Assembly: GCA_016584305.1 (NCBI GenBank)
Contig: JACEEZ010022698.1
Location: forward strand, 124,001-188,000
Direction of reading: 5' to 3'
DNA: 64,000 nucleotides
DNA from: Chionoecetes opilio
Lineage: Eukaryota > Arthropoda > Malacostraca > Decapoda > Majidae
The position numbers and the translations under genes were made by a program. The notes below the pieces were generated by a model. It made no database searches, had not been told where the DNA came from, and worked only from the letters and a program-made list of their open reading frames with translations. The first letter of the stretch is position 1; each line of letters starts with the position of its first letter. Of this stretch, positions 43,104 through 54,778 are shown one piece after another.

Positions 43104-43730
43104 CTGAGGTCGAGATAGCTGGGTATAAGTTATTTCATAAGGACAGGTTAGGCAGGCGAGGTGGAGGAGTTGCGCTTTATGCAAGAGATACATTGCAGTA
43201 TTGTGTTAATAATGTTATAAAAACAGATGACAGCATAGAGTCTATATGGGTAGAGGTTACGGAGGGAACTGAGAAAATGGCTTTGGGTGTAGTCACTGTA
43301 GTGTATAGGCCTCCAAACTTATGTAAAGAGGATTCAGCTCCTATATGGCAAGAAAAAAACGAGGCTTGCAGATATAATCGACTATGCGTGGTAGGAGATT
43401 TTAATCTTAGGAATATAGACTGGGATTTAACTATAGGAGACAACGACGCAGAGGAATTGTTAAATATAATCCAGGATAGCTTCCTAAGCCAGGCAATCAA
43501 TTAAAAAAAGGAGCCTACTAGAGGAGATAATATTCTAGATTTATTACTGACAAACAGGGAAGATTTAGTTACAGAGGTGGAGGTTGGTGGACAGTTAGGA
43601 AATAGCGATCATTGTGAAATCAGGTTTTGCTTAAAATGGGAAGTTGGAAAAATAAGTTTTAATAGGCAAAGAGTACCTGACTTCAGAAAGGCCAATTATG
43701 CAGGATTAAGAAGACACCTGGAGAGGATTA
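43080..43730 (+). pseudogene. CR1-like LINE ORF2 endonuclease fragment
   Basis: EEP-nuclease motifs: RRGGGVALYARDTLQY, VTVVYRPPNL, VVGDFNLRNIDWDL and, after a stop at 43502, EPTRGDNILDLLLTNREDLV and GNSDHCEIRF. The in-frame stop and the hAT insertion show that it is inactive. Confidence 0.85.
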
Positions 43731-43852
43731 TCTGGGTGTGTGGGATAGAGAGTAAGGAAGGTTCCAAGGTTAGCGCAGCGACAGCGGGAAAGGCCAATTA
43801 TGCAGGATTAGGAAGACACCTGGAGGGGATTAACTCGGGGGGTGGGATAGAG

Positions 43853-45352
43853 CATTGTTTCTCAACCAGGGGTCTGCGGACCCCTAGGGGGCCGCAGAGT
43901 ACTACTACAACCCACACACCGTGCCATTGCAACTCACTGTTTTTTGCACAGAGAAATGCTCGCTGCAAAAGACTTGGAGCCTGGGCTTCACGCAGTTATG
44001 AACACTGCTGTAGAAATTGTAGCCCTAAACTTCGTTAAAGCAAGGGCCACAAGTTCCGGACTGTTTGCTGCACTCTGTGAGGAAGTAGGTGCAGACTATA
44101 TATCTCTACTTATGCATACAAAGGTGAGATGGTTGTCCCGAGGGTGGATGCTCACACGCTTATTCAGCCTAAGGGAGGAGCTGTGTACATTCCTCTCAGA
44201 GAAGAAGCCTGAGCTTGCAGATTTCTTTAATGATGATAAATGGCTTCTTCAGCTGAGCTACCTGGCAGACATATTCAGCGAAGTAAATAAGCTGAACAAA
44301 GCAATGCAAGGTGCAAACACAAACAACATTTCTCAGTACCAAAAAGTTGAGGCTTTAAAAAAAAAGCTCGATTTGTGGCGTGTTCGTACCTTGTCAGGAA
44401 TCACTGATGTGTTTGAAAATATGCATGCATTCATTCAAGACAGAGGCATTAGTTTCAATGTAGTCAGAGCACAGGTAACATTGCACCTGTCAAAGTTGTT
44501 GGAGAAATTCAACAGCTATTTCCCTGAGCTAACTGAGGAGCAGGCTGCTTCTTACCAGTGGATAGAAAACCCCTTCATTGAGAATATTGAGATGAAGCTC
44601 CCAGAAGCCTCACAGTCAAAATTATTAGAGGAGCTCATTGACCTATCATCTGATGGTACCATGAAGACTCGATTCAGTGCAGTGCCACTAGAAACCTTCT
44701 GGGCTTAATGTTTTCATGAGTTCCCGATTTCTCATGGAGCAGCTATGAAAGTGTTGTTACCTTTCACCACCACCTACCTATATGAGTCAAGCTTTTCAGC
44801 CATGACAGCACTGAAAACTAAATATAGGTCCAGATTAAGGATCGAAGATGACATGCGTGTCAGTTTATCAAGAATACCCCCACGCATTGATAACATCATT
44901 GCTAGCAGTCAGCAGCAAGTATCACATTAAGTGAAACATAAACATCATTTGCAGATAAAGAAAAAGTTAATTGATCATAAACAAAATTTAATGTGGGAAG
45001 CTTTTTATATGACCATGTTATTTGTAACTTAATTTTTCAGAGTCGCTAAATAAGAGTTTACTATTTTGAAAGCCTAATTATTCTGTTTTCTTAGAAGTTA
45101 AGTTTACTTTATTTTCCATTTCGTAAAAATATACACGGATTTTTTTTTCTTTTATTTTTGTATCATGTTTGTACAATGAAAACAATCTGATAATAATAAA
45201 CACCACTTCCTGTGAAAAGAAAACCTTTTATTAACCATTCTTACATACAAATGTAAAATGACTATATCCTATCTAATCCCGTACCAAGGGGTCCCCTGAA
45301 TATATAAGTGGATGTAAGGGGTCCACAAAGCTTGAAAGGTTGAGAAACACTG
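43853..45352 (+). mobile_element. hAT element, exactly 1500 bp, with perfect 8-bp TSD
   Basis: Ends CATTGTTTCTCAACC and (reverse complement) CAGTGTTTCTCAACC. The 8-bp direct duplication GGATAGAG lies at 43845-43852 and 45353-45360. Contains a truncated transposase in the plus frame. Confidence 0.93.
43944..44930 (+). pseudogene. hAT transposase, N-terminally truncated (ZBED5/SCAND3-like)
   Basis: Frame 43944-44708 gives HTKVRWLSRGWMLTRLFSLR, FFNDDKWLLQLSYLADIFSE, VRTLSGITDVFENMHAFIQD and other blocks typical of the C-terminal half of ZBED5-type hAT transposases. A stop follows at 44706 and the conserved end PFTTTYLYESSFSAMTALKT resumes at 44745-44930. The zinc finger and the first catalytic region are absent, so it is a non-autonomous remnant. 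Confidence 0.85.
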
Positions 45353-45927
45353 GGATAGAGGAATGTTCCAAGGTCAGCGCGGATAGACCTGGAAGTGAGG
45401 TTGGGGCGGAGGAAGATTATATATTATTTGTAAGGAATTTAATTGCAGGACAGAAAAGAAATATTCCTTAAAGGGCGATAAGGTCAAGGAAGAGTAACCC
45501 GAAATGGATGACCACTAGTTTAAAACACAACATTGGAGTAAAAAGAAACATGTACTTAAGGTTTAAGGCTGGACAGGTGAGCAAAGAACAATATAACGTG
45601 ATGGCGAGGACAGTGAAGAGATTAACAAAAGTAGCTAAGAACAATTATGAGATTAAGATCGCAGGACAGGCAAAAAGCGACCCTGAGGGGTTCTATCAGG
45701 TATATAAAACCAAGACAAGGGAATTAGTGGGGCTGTTAAGATTAGAGCAGGGTGAGGTCTTAAATACAGATGAGGATATGTGTAAAAATTTAAATGACTA
45801 TTTCTTAAGTGTTTTTACTCAGGAGGATAAACAGACAATACTTGAAAGTGAACAGATGTTTAATAGAAGCGATGAGGAGAAACTCAAAGATATTGTGATA
45901 ACTAGGGAAATGGTAAAAGAGGGTATA

Positions 45928-46967
45928 CACAGCGCGCCAAAGCATTGTTCGCGACATCATAACACAGCGCTTCCATACGGGAATTCAGAAAATGTACTCT
46001 TATGGCAGCCTACTGACTTCCGAGAGAGATATCTTACATATGGCAGCTTGTTTAAGGCACGGGTAGTCCATCAAGACCGTTGAGGAATGTTCAGATGCCA
46101 CTTGTCAATTATAGATGAAGCATTTCAAAAAGTATCGCCTTCCTTCCCGCGAGTAATTTGAACAGACGCGCATTGGTATGTCTATCATTATTTTCATAAT
46201 GAGTGGCAAGAAAGACCTAACAAAAGAGCAAATTAAAGTTATTGTATCTCTACACAAGGCAGAGAGGCCAGTGGAAGAAATATCAAGGATTGTGGATGTT
46301 ACGAGGAGATGAGTGCATAAGTGGGTGGAAAGTTTCACGGTGAGTTGCATCGTCGCGACAGCCGCGACACCAGAACATTATAAGTGGCCAGGGCGAGGGT
46401 GTAAAACATCAGCAAGCACCCTAAATGTCATGAAACGTCAAGTGGATGCCCATCCTCAATTAAGAGCAAGAAAAATATTGCGATATGACTTTTACATCCT
46501 CGCCCTGGCCACTTATAATGTTCTGGTGTCGCGGCTGTCGCGACGATGCAACTCACCGTGAAACTTTCCACCCACTTATGCACTCATCTCCTCGTAACAT
46601 CCACAATCCTTGATATTTCTTCCACTGGCCTCTCTGCCTTGTGTAGAGATACAATAACTTTAATTTGCTCTTTTGTTAGGTCTTTCTTGCCACTCATTAT
46701 GAAAATAATGATAGACATACCAATGCGCGTCTGTTCAAATTACTCGCGGGAAGGAAGGCGATACTTTTTGAAATGCTTCGTCTATAATTGACAAGTGGCA
46801 TCTGAACATTCCTCAACGGTCTTGATGGACTACCCGTGCCTTAAACAAGCTGCCATATGTAAGATATCTCTCTCGAAAGTCAGTAGGCTGCCATAGAGTA
46901 CATTTTCTGAATTCCCGTATGGAAGCGCTGTGTTATGATGTCGCGAACAATGCTTTGGCGCGCTGTG
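45928..46967. mobile_element. Palindromic mariner derivative, two ~475-bp inverted arms
   Basis: Ends CACAGCGCGCCAAAGCATTG and its reverse complement, TA on both sides. Each arm carries the same start of a mariner-type transposase (MSGKKDLTKEQIKVIVSLHK, then EEISRIVDV), pointing inwards. The loop (about 46405-46488) keeps KTSASTLNVMKRQVDAHPQL. Both frames are ended by a TGA after about 38 codons. It splits the LINE at 45927. Confidence 0.9.
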
Positions 46968-47800
46968 TAGATAAAATGAAGATATGTAATTTTAAAGTCG
47001 CCCAGACCAGTGAAGTGGTTATCCAGAGTATTTTAAAAGAATGCAAAGAGGTTGTTTAGTGAGAGTCGTTAGTTGCACATTTTTAGGAAATCGGCTTAAG
47101 ATTGGCGAATGGGCCGTTATCCCGCTTTTTTTGTGAAGGAAAGAAAATGTAGTCCCCCATATTTAAGTTTAGGGAGACAGAGGAGGACTAAAGCAAATTA
47201 CGCGCGGGAAACAATTTGCAAGAAAAAAAAAAATTGTTGAGTTAGATTTTTTGAGCTTAAATTTAGACTAAAAATTGGCATGCTGGATTCCAACTGTAGT
47301 CCAGTTTTTGTTGCTAGCACGTCACAATTTTTTCTCCACAGCTTACCTCCAGATAAGCAAAAATTCCATTGTGAGCTGTAGTTAAAACTTGACAGCTGAT
47401 ACGATTTTGACTCATCGAGAGCTATGTTTGGCAACTTGTTTGTGCAGTTACAATGAGACGTGCGGGTGAGAGGTGTGTGCCAGCTCCCAATAGGTCAGTA
47501 CTATCAATATCTGCAACAGAAAGCTAGGATAGTAGGAATTAGGAGGATTTGTTTGGCTGTTCTCTTAACCTTGTAACAACATACCATGTAATTTATATTT
47601 CGTTTTATGCTGTTTTTATTTTTGTTTTCAAAGTCTTGTAACTATTCCAGCTTAGTGTTTTTATTTACACATAGGTATATATTCTTTTGTGTCAGATCAG
47701 TTCTGCTCTGCTACGTACTCGTCTTAATATGCCTAAACAAACCCCTGACTCCTTCTGCTATATATTGTGGTAGTTTCACCCATTCCAAGTCAGAGGGCAA
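46968..47800. other. Intergenic sequence, nothing recognised
   Basis: AT-rich sequence with short frames. It may include the 5' part of the decayed element that follows. Confidence 0.35.
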
Positions 47801-49250
47801 GCATCCAGCGTTTTGCAAACAAGCATATTTCGCATATTTCAGAGTGAAACTCGTGATCAAGACAATCCTATGGGCCCCTCACAAAACGGTGGCAGCAGTG
47901 TCCATTTGTCGCGAGGAATTACGGATGTGGACCAAAAGGAACACGTGAAAAGTTGGCTATTTGGTATCCCAGGTTTTTGGCGAGAGCAAAAAGATCATTC
48001 CACAGACTGTTACTTTTGTTTAGTGAAAACATCAGGAATTCTAAACAAGGAAAAAAATTAAAAGTAAAATAGAATATCCTAATCTACCGTCAGCTATAAG
48101 ACCAATTGCCGCATTCAGCTGAAATCCAGTGCCATGTTTCGAACAACTACCTACCTCTAGAGATCTGAGTGATGTGAAGAACCCTCCCCCTTTAGATGGG
48201 CCAGCAATGGATGCAGATTTTGACATTCACGAGGATTCAGTTCGTAGGGGATTTGATCAGCACGAGTTGAATGATTTAGCACGTGATTTGGCCTATCCAA
48301 AAAACAAGCTTCAGAAATACTAGCATCAAGACTGAACGAGAAAAACAACTTGAACAAGGATAGTTGAAGGTATCCATACTTTCGAACCACGGGAGAAGTA
48401 CATTCTGAGCCAGTTACTTTCGAGTCGCCAGCCCAGAGGTTTTGTGTTTTTTGCAATAAACATTCCTGCGTTTTACTGAAGGAATTAGGGCTTTCAATCT
48501 ACAATCCAAATGAATGGCGATTGTTTATTGATAGCTCAAAGCCGGAGCTTGACGTGGTCCTTCTACACAATGGCACTTTGTTTGGCGCAGTCCCTATTTG
48601 GGCATACTCGGTCTGTCTTCGTGAAGGAAATATGGAGATGTAAAAGAGAGGTCAATGAGTTATGCAAATGACAAACACAATTGGATCATCGTGTGTTGAC
48701 CTTAAAAAATGGTGTCCTTTTCCTTTTCTTGGGCAACAACGCGTGGTATACACAAAGGTAGCCCTGCTTTCTCTGTATGTGGGTAGCAGAGCTCGAGAGA
48801 AGCATTGGGTTCGACGAATTGGCTCCGAGATTATGATTCTTAAACCTGGAGATCCTTAACATTGTACATGAGCCACTTGGTTGACAGGAAGAAAAATAAT
48901 ATTCCCACCTCATGCACAATAAAACTAGGGTCTCATGGACACAATTTGTAAAAAGCATTGTCAACTGATGGCGGACTGTTTTTGATAAGTACATTCATCT
49001 TGGCATTTCCTGGACTGTTCAATTGAAAAAATCAAGGCCGGTGTGTTTGAGGGTCCACAAATTGCGACAGCTCATTCAAAGAGAAAATTCCACGTTACTA
49101 TGTACAGACCTTGAAAAAGAATGCCTGCTATCATTGAAAGACGTCGTCAAGAACTTTTTGAAAAAATACACGTGCAAGTATAATTACACAGAAAATTGTC
49201 AGAAACTATGGAGAGCTACAAAGCGCTTGGTTTGCAACCATGAGTATTAA
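47800..49250 (+). pseudogene. Decayed copy of a multi-copy invertebrate protein of unknown function
   Basis: Broken frames in order: WLFGIPGFWREQKDHSTDCY with FCLVKTSG (about 47950-48040), PPPLDGPAMDADFDIHED (48190), LGLSIYNPNEWRLFIDSSKP and VVLLHNGTLFGAVPI (about 48490-48600), GSRAREKHWVRR (about 48780), then a weak C-terminal part to 49250. These blocks resemble a protein seen in many copies in aphids, hydrozoans and crustaceans. Its function is unknown to me. At least five stops or frameshifts make this copy dead. Confidence 0.5.
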
Positions 49251-50024
49251 AGTACATTTTTTGCATAGCCATCTTGCCAACTTTCCGGCAAAATCTTGGT
49301 GCTGCTAGCGACGAGCAAGGTGAACGATTCACCAAGATTTGAAGGTTATGGAAGAACGTTACCAGGGTTTTTAGATGGGATGTGCATATGATGGCTGACT
49401 ATTGGGGGAGCAACCAAAAGCGAAGTCCTCAAGTTTGAACACACAGAACAAAGCTTACAAAACGTAAATTTTTACCTTAAACCCTGCCACACAATTTATA
49501 GCATTATCCTTTCTAAAAACATTGATAATTTAAATAAAAAAACATTCTATTCATGCCTATTTTCTTTCATTTTTCATGTAGTTAACAGTTGCAAACTTTT
49601 TTTATAAATAAGCACGTTTACTGTTATGTACAGTATTTTTCCTTATTTTTAAGGAAAACGAAAATCCTACAGTTCAAAAACTTGACGGTGATAGAGAAAA
49701 AAAAACTGAGGATCAGTTTTGGAATTCAGCAACCAAAAAATACTTAATAACAAGTGGTCAGACCTAACCAACAAAAATTTGTTCCCCAGTGGTTATCGAC
49801 CGTTATAGTCTAACGTCAGTCGGTAGGTAAATTATTGTTGGAATCTATTTATTGCAAAAAAAACATAGAGGCCTTCTCTCCATTTGTCCCAAGTTGCATG
49901 AACAACAGTTCTTTTACAGTTCAGGGTTAGGGTTTGGGTTCAGGGTTGGGTTCGCGATGGTCACAAATGGAGAACGCAAAACCCCGTTTTTTGTTTACAA
50001 AACATACTTCAGATGGCGAGGCAA
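49251..50024. other. Intergenic AT-rich sequence
   Basis: No gene. A short gttagggtttgggttcaggg run lies at about 49925. Confidence 0.35.
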
Positions 50025-50029
50025 ATTTA

Positions 50030-50066
<37 letters not shown>

Positions 50067-50255
50067 GAGTCTTTCTCCAGAGGAGGAGAGAGACGAGAGG
50101 AGAGAGAGAGAGAGAGAGAGAGAGAAGAGACGCACGAGAGAGAGAGAGAGAGATACGAGAGATACCGAGAGAGAGGAGAGAGAGAGACGGAGAGATAGAG
50201 AGAGATGATGCGAGAGAGAGGAGAGAGAGAAGATAGGAGAGAGAGAGAGAGTTCT
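50025..50255. repeat. GA microsatellite
   Basis: Imperfect (GA)n with gagg and gacg interruptions; the long RERERE frames are artefacts. Confidence 0.93.
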
Positions 50256-51536
50256 TCAGACAAAAGAAACGTAAAAGACAAAAATATCCCCAAAAAAACT
50301 GATGAGAAGTGTTTCAAGAAATCTGGTCTTTCTGTTTCCCTATTAGACACGGCTGCCTATTAGACACGGCCGCCACACTCTCCACTTTCCAATACTATCG
50401 ATGAGACATTTAATTGCATGCGATCCTCGATAGGGAGACTTCTAAATTGGTTTCATGAATTTTTAAAGTCGGGATCATTTTTGAACTGTCACAATTAACC
50501 CCAAGTGTTCCCCCCTGTTAGCCACGCTCTCTCTCTCCGCCTCACCCGTTGTTCTTCCCTCTACCGTCAAATAACACTATACGTCTTCGCCAGTCACTCG
50601 CCACGCAATAATGTCGACAGACCCATGACGCCATTATAATATCTACGAATGGGGGGTTTATAGCCAGCACTACAAACTTCCTATGTGGCCACTCCTTGAA
50701 GACATGTAGTGTGTGACGTACATATTATATTTTAAAACCATGGTGGATGCCTCTTCAGTGGCACACCCACATAAGTCTGTAGTGAAGCTTTAATAAACTA
50801 AGATTTTAAGAATTCGTATATTATTAATATAATATAATATGGCGGCGGCTGGCGAACATAATTCATAAGTGCAGTGGCGAGGGGAGAGAAAGTAGTGAGT
50901 GGCGCGCGATTGACTGGCGCGATATAGTGTCTATTGGACGATACCCTTCACACACATATTATCTTAAGGAAAGAAGAGCTCGAATATCACACTTTCAACT
51001 ATAGATAGGCCATGTATGAGTATTGAGAAGAGAATTATAGAGATGCAATAAAGATTAAGTTAGGTATTCAAGCAATCTTAATTTTACATGATACCTTTTA
51101 ATAAATGGGTTAATACGTATATAATAAATAAGTTCAGTACACATTATCTACTAAGGGAAAAAGAGCTCGAATATCACACTTTCAGCTATAGATGTGCCAT
51201 GTATGAGTATTGAAAAGAGAATTATAGGGATGCAACAAAGATTAAGTTAGAAATTTACAGGAACTACCACGTGTAGGTCTCACGGCCTCTTGTAGCTTCC
51301 TTATTTTCTTATGTTCTTAAATTCAAGCAATCTATTTTTACGCGTTATGTTTTAACAAATAAATATTCTACATATGAAACACGTGGTTGATTCTGGTTTC
51401 ATCATTTCTGTAAACTATTAATTATGCATCACTTTGAACACTTCTATTATTTCTTCGTCTCCATAGCCAGGCCGTTAATTTTTCTAAGACTTACAATCCA
51501 ATTATAATACAGCAGTGCAAAGGTGGCTGTTGTGTG
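50256..51536. other. Intergenic sequence with degraded repeats
   Basis: Positions about 50565-50890 look like a diverged copy of the taccgtagataac MITE (cactatac, gccattataatat, cttcagtggcac). A ~105-bp direct duplication (gagctcgaatatcacacttt) occurs at about 50970 and 51165. Positions 51256-51320 are a CR1 3' tail fragment in plus orientation. No gene. Confidence 0.5.
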
Positions 51537-51935
51537 TGTGAGAGAGAAAGAAACGAGAGAGAGAGAGAGAGAGAGATGAAGGAGAGATAGAGAGGGAGAG
51601 AGACCGAGAGACGGAGAGGAGGGAGAGAGAGGAGAGAGAGAGAGAGAGTCGAGAGAGAGGAGATGAGAGAGAAAGCGAAGAGGCGAGCGCCGATGGCGAG
51701 CGAGACGCGAGATTGATTTGAGAGCGAGAGAGAGCGATGAGGAGAGGAGAGAGACGAGATAGGACGCGAAGCGAGCGAGCGAGCGAGGAGCGGAGCGAGA
51801 TGAGGAGCCGAGGAGAGGAGTAGAGAGAAGAGAGCGAGAGAGAGAGAGAACGAGAGGGAGAGAGAGAGAGAGGGAGAAAGAGAGAGGGAGAGGAGAGTGG
51901 AGAGAGAAGAGGCAGGAAGAAATCACAGACACGTT
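51537..51935. repeat. GA-rich microsatellite with CGA interruptions
   Basis: (GA)n with interspersed gcga/cgag; about 400 bp of pure purine apart from C. Confidence 0.9.
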
Positions 51936-52049
51936 ATTCGAGAACAGAAAAAAAGGTCAGAAAAAAATAGGCTTGGTGGAGGGTTTGTGACAGCGGTGGC
52001 GGGGTATAGGCCCAGGATCTCTTATTGTTGCAATTCAAAGACAGTCTCT

Positions 52050-54625
52050 GCAGGGCTTGTTGTTCTTGGAGGTTTAGGAAGGAAAGAGGTGTTTTTTGGA
52101 GAGGAAGGGAGAAGGAAAGATGGGTTTTGGGAGGGGAAGGAAAGGAAAGACGGGTTGTTTTGGAGGCAGGGAAGGGGAAAAGGAAAAAGAGGGTTTTGCA
52201 GGCAGGAAAAGCGAAAGAGGGTTTTGGAGGCACGGAAAGAGGGTTTTGGAGGCAGGAGAAGGAAAAGAGGGTTGTTGGGTTTTTTGGAGGCAGGAAAGGA
52301 AAGAGGGGTTTTGGAGGCAGGAAGGAAAGAGGGGTTTGGAGGCAGGGAAACGAGGTTTTGGATTTTGGGAGGCAGGACAAAGGAGGAAGGACAGTGGATA
52401 AGAGGGTTTTTGGAGGCAGGAGGAAAGAGAAAAAAGGAGGGTTTTTATAAAGAAAAGAGGGTTAGGAAAGGAAAAGGAAAAAAGAGGGTTTTGGGATGTT
52501 TTGGAGGCAGGAAAGAGGGTTTGTTTTTTTTGGAGGCAGGAAAGGAAAAGGAAAGGAAGGGGAAAGGGAAAAGGAAAAAAGAAAAAAGAGAAACAGAGGG
52601 TTTTGGAGGCAGGGGAAATGAGGGGTTTTGGAGAGCAGGAAAAAGAGGGGTTTTTGGAAGGGCAGGAAAGAGGCGTTTTTGGAGGGAGGAAAGAGAAGAA
52701 AGGAAAAGAAAAAGTAGGGTTTTTGGAGGCAGGAAGGAGGAGAAAGGGAAGGGAAAAAAGGAAGGAGGATAAGAGTGTTTCTTGGACGGCGAGGGAGGAA
52801 AAGAAAAGGAAAAAAGAGGGTTAAAGAGGGTTGTTTTGTTTTTTTGTTTTTGGAGGCAGGAAAGAGTGGTTTTGGAGGCAGGGAGAAAGGAAAAGGGAAA
52901 GAGGGTTTTTTTGGAGGCAGGAAAGGAGGAACAGAGGGTTTTGGAGGCAGGAAAAGGCGGGGTTTGGAGGCAGAAAGGAGGGTTTGGAGGCAGGAAGAGG
53001 TTTTGGGGAGGAGGAGAAAGAGGGTTTTGGAAGCAAGGAAGGAAAGAGGGGGTTTTTTGGAGGGAGGAAAAAAGGAAGGAAAGGATAAAGAGGGGAAAAA
53101 GAGGGCTTGGAGGGAGGAAAGAGGGTTTGGAGGCAGGAAAGAGGGTTTTTGGAGGCAGGACTAAAGGAGGGTTTTCGGAGGGAGGGAAAAAGGAAAGAGG
53201 GTTTTGGGAGGCAGGAAAGCCAAGGAAAGAGGGTTTTGTGGAGGCAGGAAAGGAGGAAAGAGGGTTTTGGAGGCAGGAAAAAAGAGGGTTTTGGAGGCAG
53301 GATAGGGGAAAAAAATAGGGTGTTTGGAGGCCAGGAAAAAAGAGGGTTTTGGAGGGAGGAAGGAAAGAAGGGTTTGGTTTTGGAGGCAGGAAAGAGGATT
53401 TTGGAAGCAGGAAGGAAAGAGGGTTTTTGGGAGGCAGGAAAGAGGGTTTTGGAGGCACGGAAATGTGAGGTTTTGGAAGCAGGAAAATAGCTGGGGGTTT
53501 GGAGGCAGGAAAAGAGGGTTTTGGAGGCAGGAAAGAGGGTTGTGGAAGCAGAGGAGGAAAGAGGGTTTGAGGCAGGAAGAAAGGAGAAAGGAAAGAGGGG
53601 TTTTGGAGGCAGGAAAGGGGAAGAAAGGAAAGAGGGGGGTTTGGACGGAAAGAGGGGTTTTTGGAGGGAGGAAAGGAAGGGGGTTTTGGAGGCGGGAAAT
53701 GAGTGTTTTTGGAGGCAGAAAGAGGGTTTTTGGAGGCAGGGATAAGAGGGTTTTGGAGGCAGGAATGAAAGAGGGTTTTGGAGGCAGGAAGGAAAAGAGG
53801 GTTTTGGAGGAGGAAACGAGAGTTTTGGAGGCAGGGAAAGAGGGGTTTTGGAGGCAGGAAAGAAAGGAAAGAGGTTTTGGTGGGGAGGAAAAAGAGGGTT
53901 TGGAGGCAGGAAAAAGAGGGTTGTTACGGCAGGAAAGAGGGTTTTTTTGGAGGCAGGGGAAAGAGGGTTTTGGAGGCAGGAAAGAGGTTTGAGAAGCAGG
54001 AAAGGGAAAGAGGGTGTTGGATGGCAGGATAAGAGGTGTTTTTTGGAGGGAGGAAGGAGGAAAGGAAAGAGGGTTTGGAGGCAGGAAGGGAGATAAGAAA
54101 GAGGGTTTTTGGAGTCAGGAAAGGGGTTATTTTTGGAGGCAGAAAAAAGAGGGTTTTGGAGGGAGGAAGGAAAGAGGGGTTTTGGAGGCAGGGATAGGAA
54201 AGGAAAAAGAGGGTTGGGTTGGAGGGAGGGGAAAGAGGGTTTTGGATGGCAGGAAAAGAGGGTTTGTTTGGATGGCAGGGAAAGAGGGTTTGGAGGCAGG
54301 AAGAGAAATGAGGGGTGTGGAGAGGCAGGAGGAAGAGGGTTTTTTTGGAGGCAGGGAAGGAAGGAAAGAAACAGAGGGTTTTTGGAGCAGGAAAGGAAGG
54401 AAAAGAGGGTTTTGGAGGCAGGAAAGGAGGGTTTTGGAGGAGGCAGGAAAGAGGGTTTTGGAGGCAGGGAAAGAGGGTTTGGAGGCAGGGAAAGAGGGTT
54501 TTGGAGGGCAGGAAAGAGGGTTTTGGAGGCAGTAAAGAGGGTTTTGGCGGCAGGAGGAAAGAGGGTTTTGGAGGCAGGAGGAAAGAGGGTTTTGGAGGCA
54601 GGAAAGAGTGGTTTGGAGCAGGAAA
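52050..54625. repeat. GGGTTTTGGAGGCAGG minisatellite, first block
   Basis: The unit is about 21 bp (aaagagggttttggaggcagg), with many extensions and homopolymer length changes. The open frames of several hundred codons on both strands come from the stop-free repeat. Confidence 0.93.
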
Positions 54626-54778
54626 AACGGGTCATTCGGTAGTTTTTTTTTTTTTATGCTCGATAAGTCTCGATACGTTAGGGTCGCGTTTTTGCCGGAC
54701 TCTGTTGCTGGTTTTTTTGCTCGTTTCATCGTTGTTGCGGGTGGCTGATTTCTGGACCCGTCCAGTAAACAATCAGTG
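54626..54778. other. Non-repetitive island inside the minisatellite
   Basis: About 150 bp of unique sequence (tcgataagtctcgatacgtt, ggactctgttgctgg) separates two blocks of the same minisatellite. Probably a small insertion or the remnant of the original locus. Confidence 0.6.

Larger units (their letters stand above)
41839..45927 (+). mobile_element. CR1-like LINE (ORF1 and start of ORF2), interrupted by a hAT element
   Basis: ORF1 lies at 41839-43103, the ORF2 endonuclease at about 43080-43730, and the EN-RT linker at 45360-45927 (NPKWMTTSLKHNIG, ARTVKRLTKVAKNNYEIKIA). The hAT element at 43853-45352 splits ORF2. The RT domain itself is not seen after the palindromic element at 45928. A ~100-bp direct duplication (ggccaattatgcaggatta at 43690 and 43791) precedes the hAT site. 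Confidence 0.85.
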
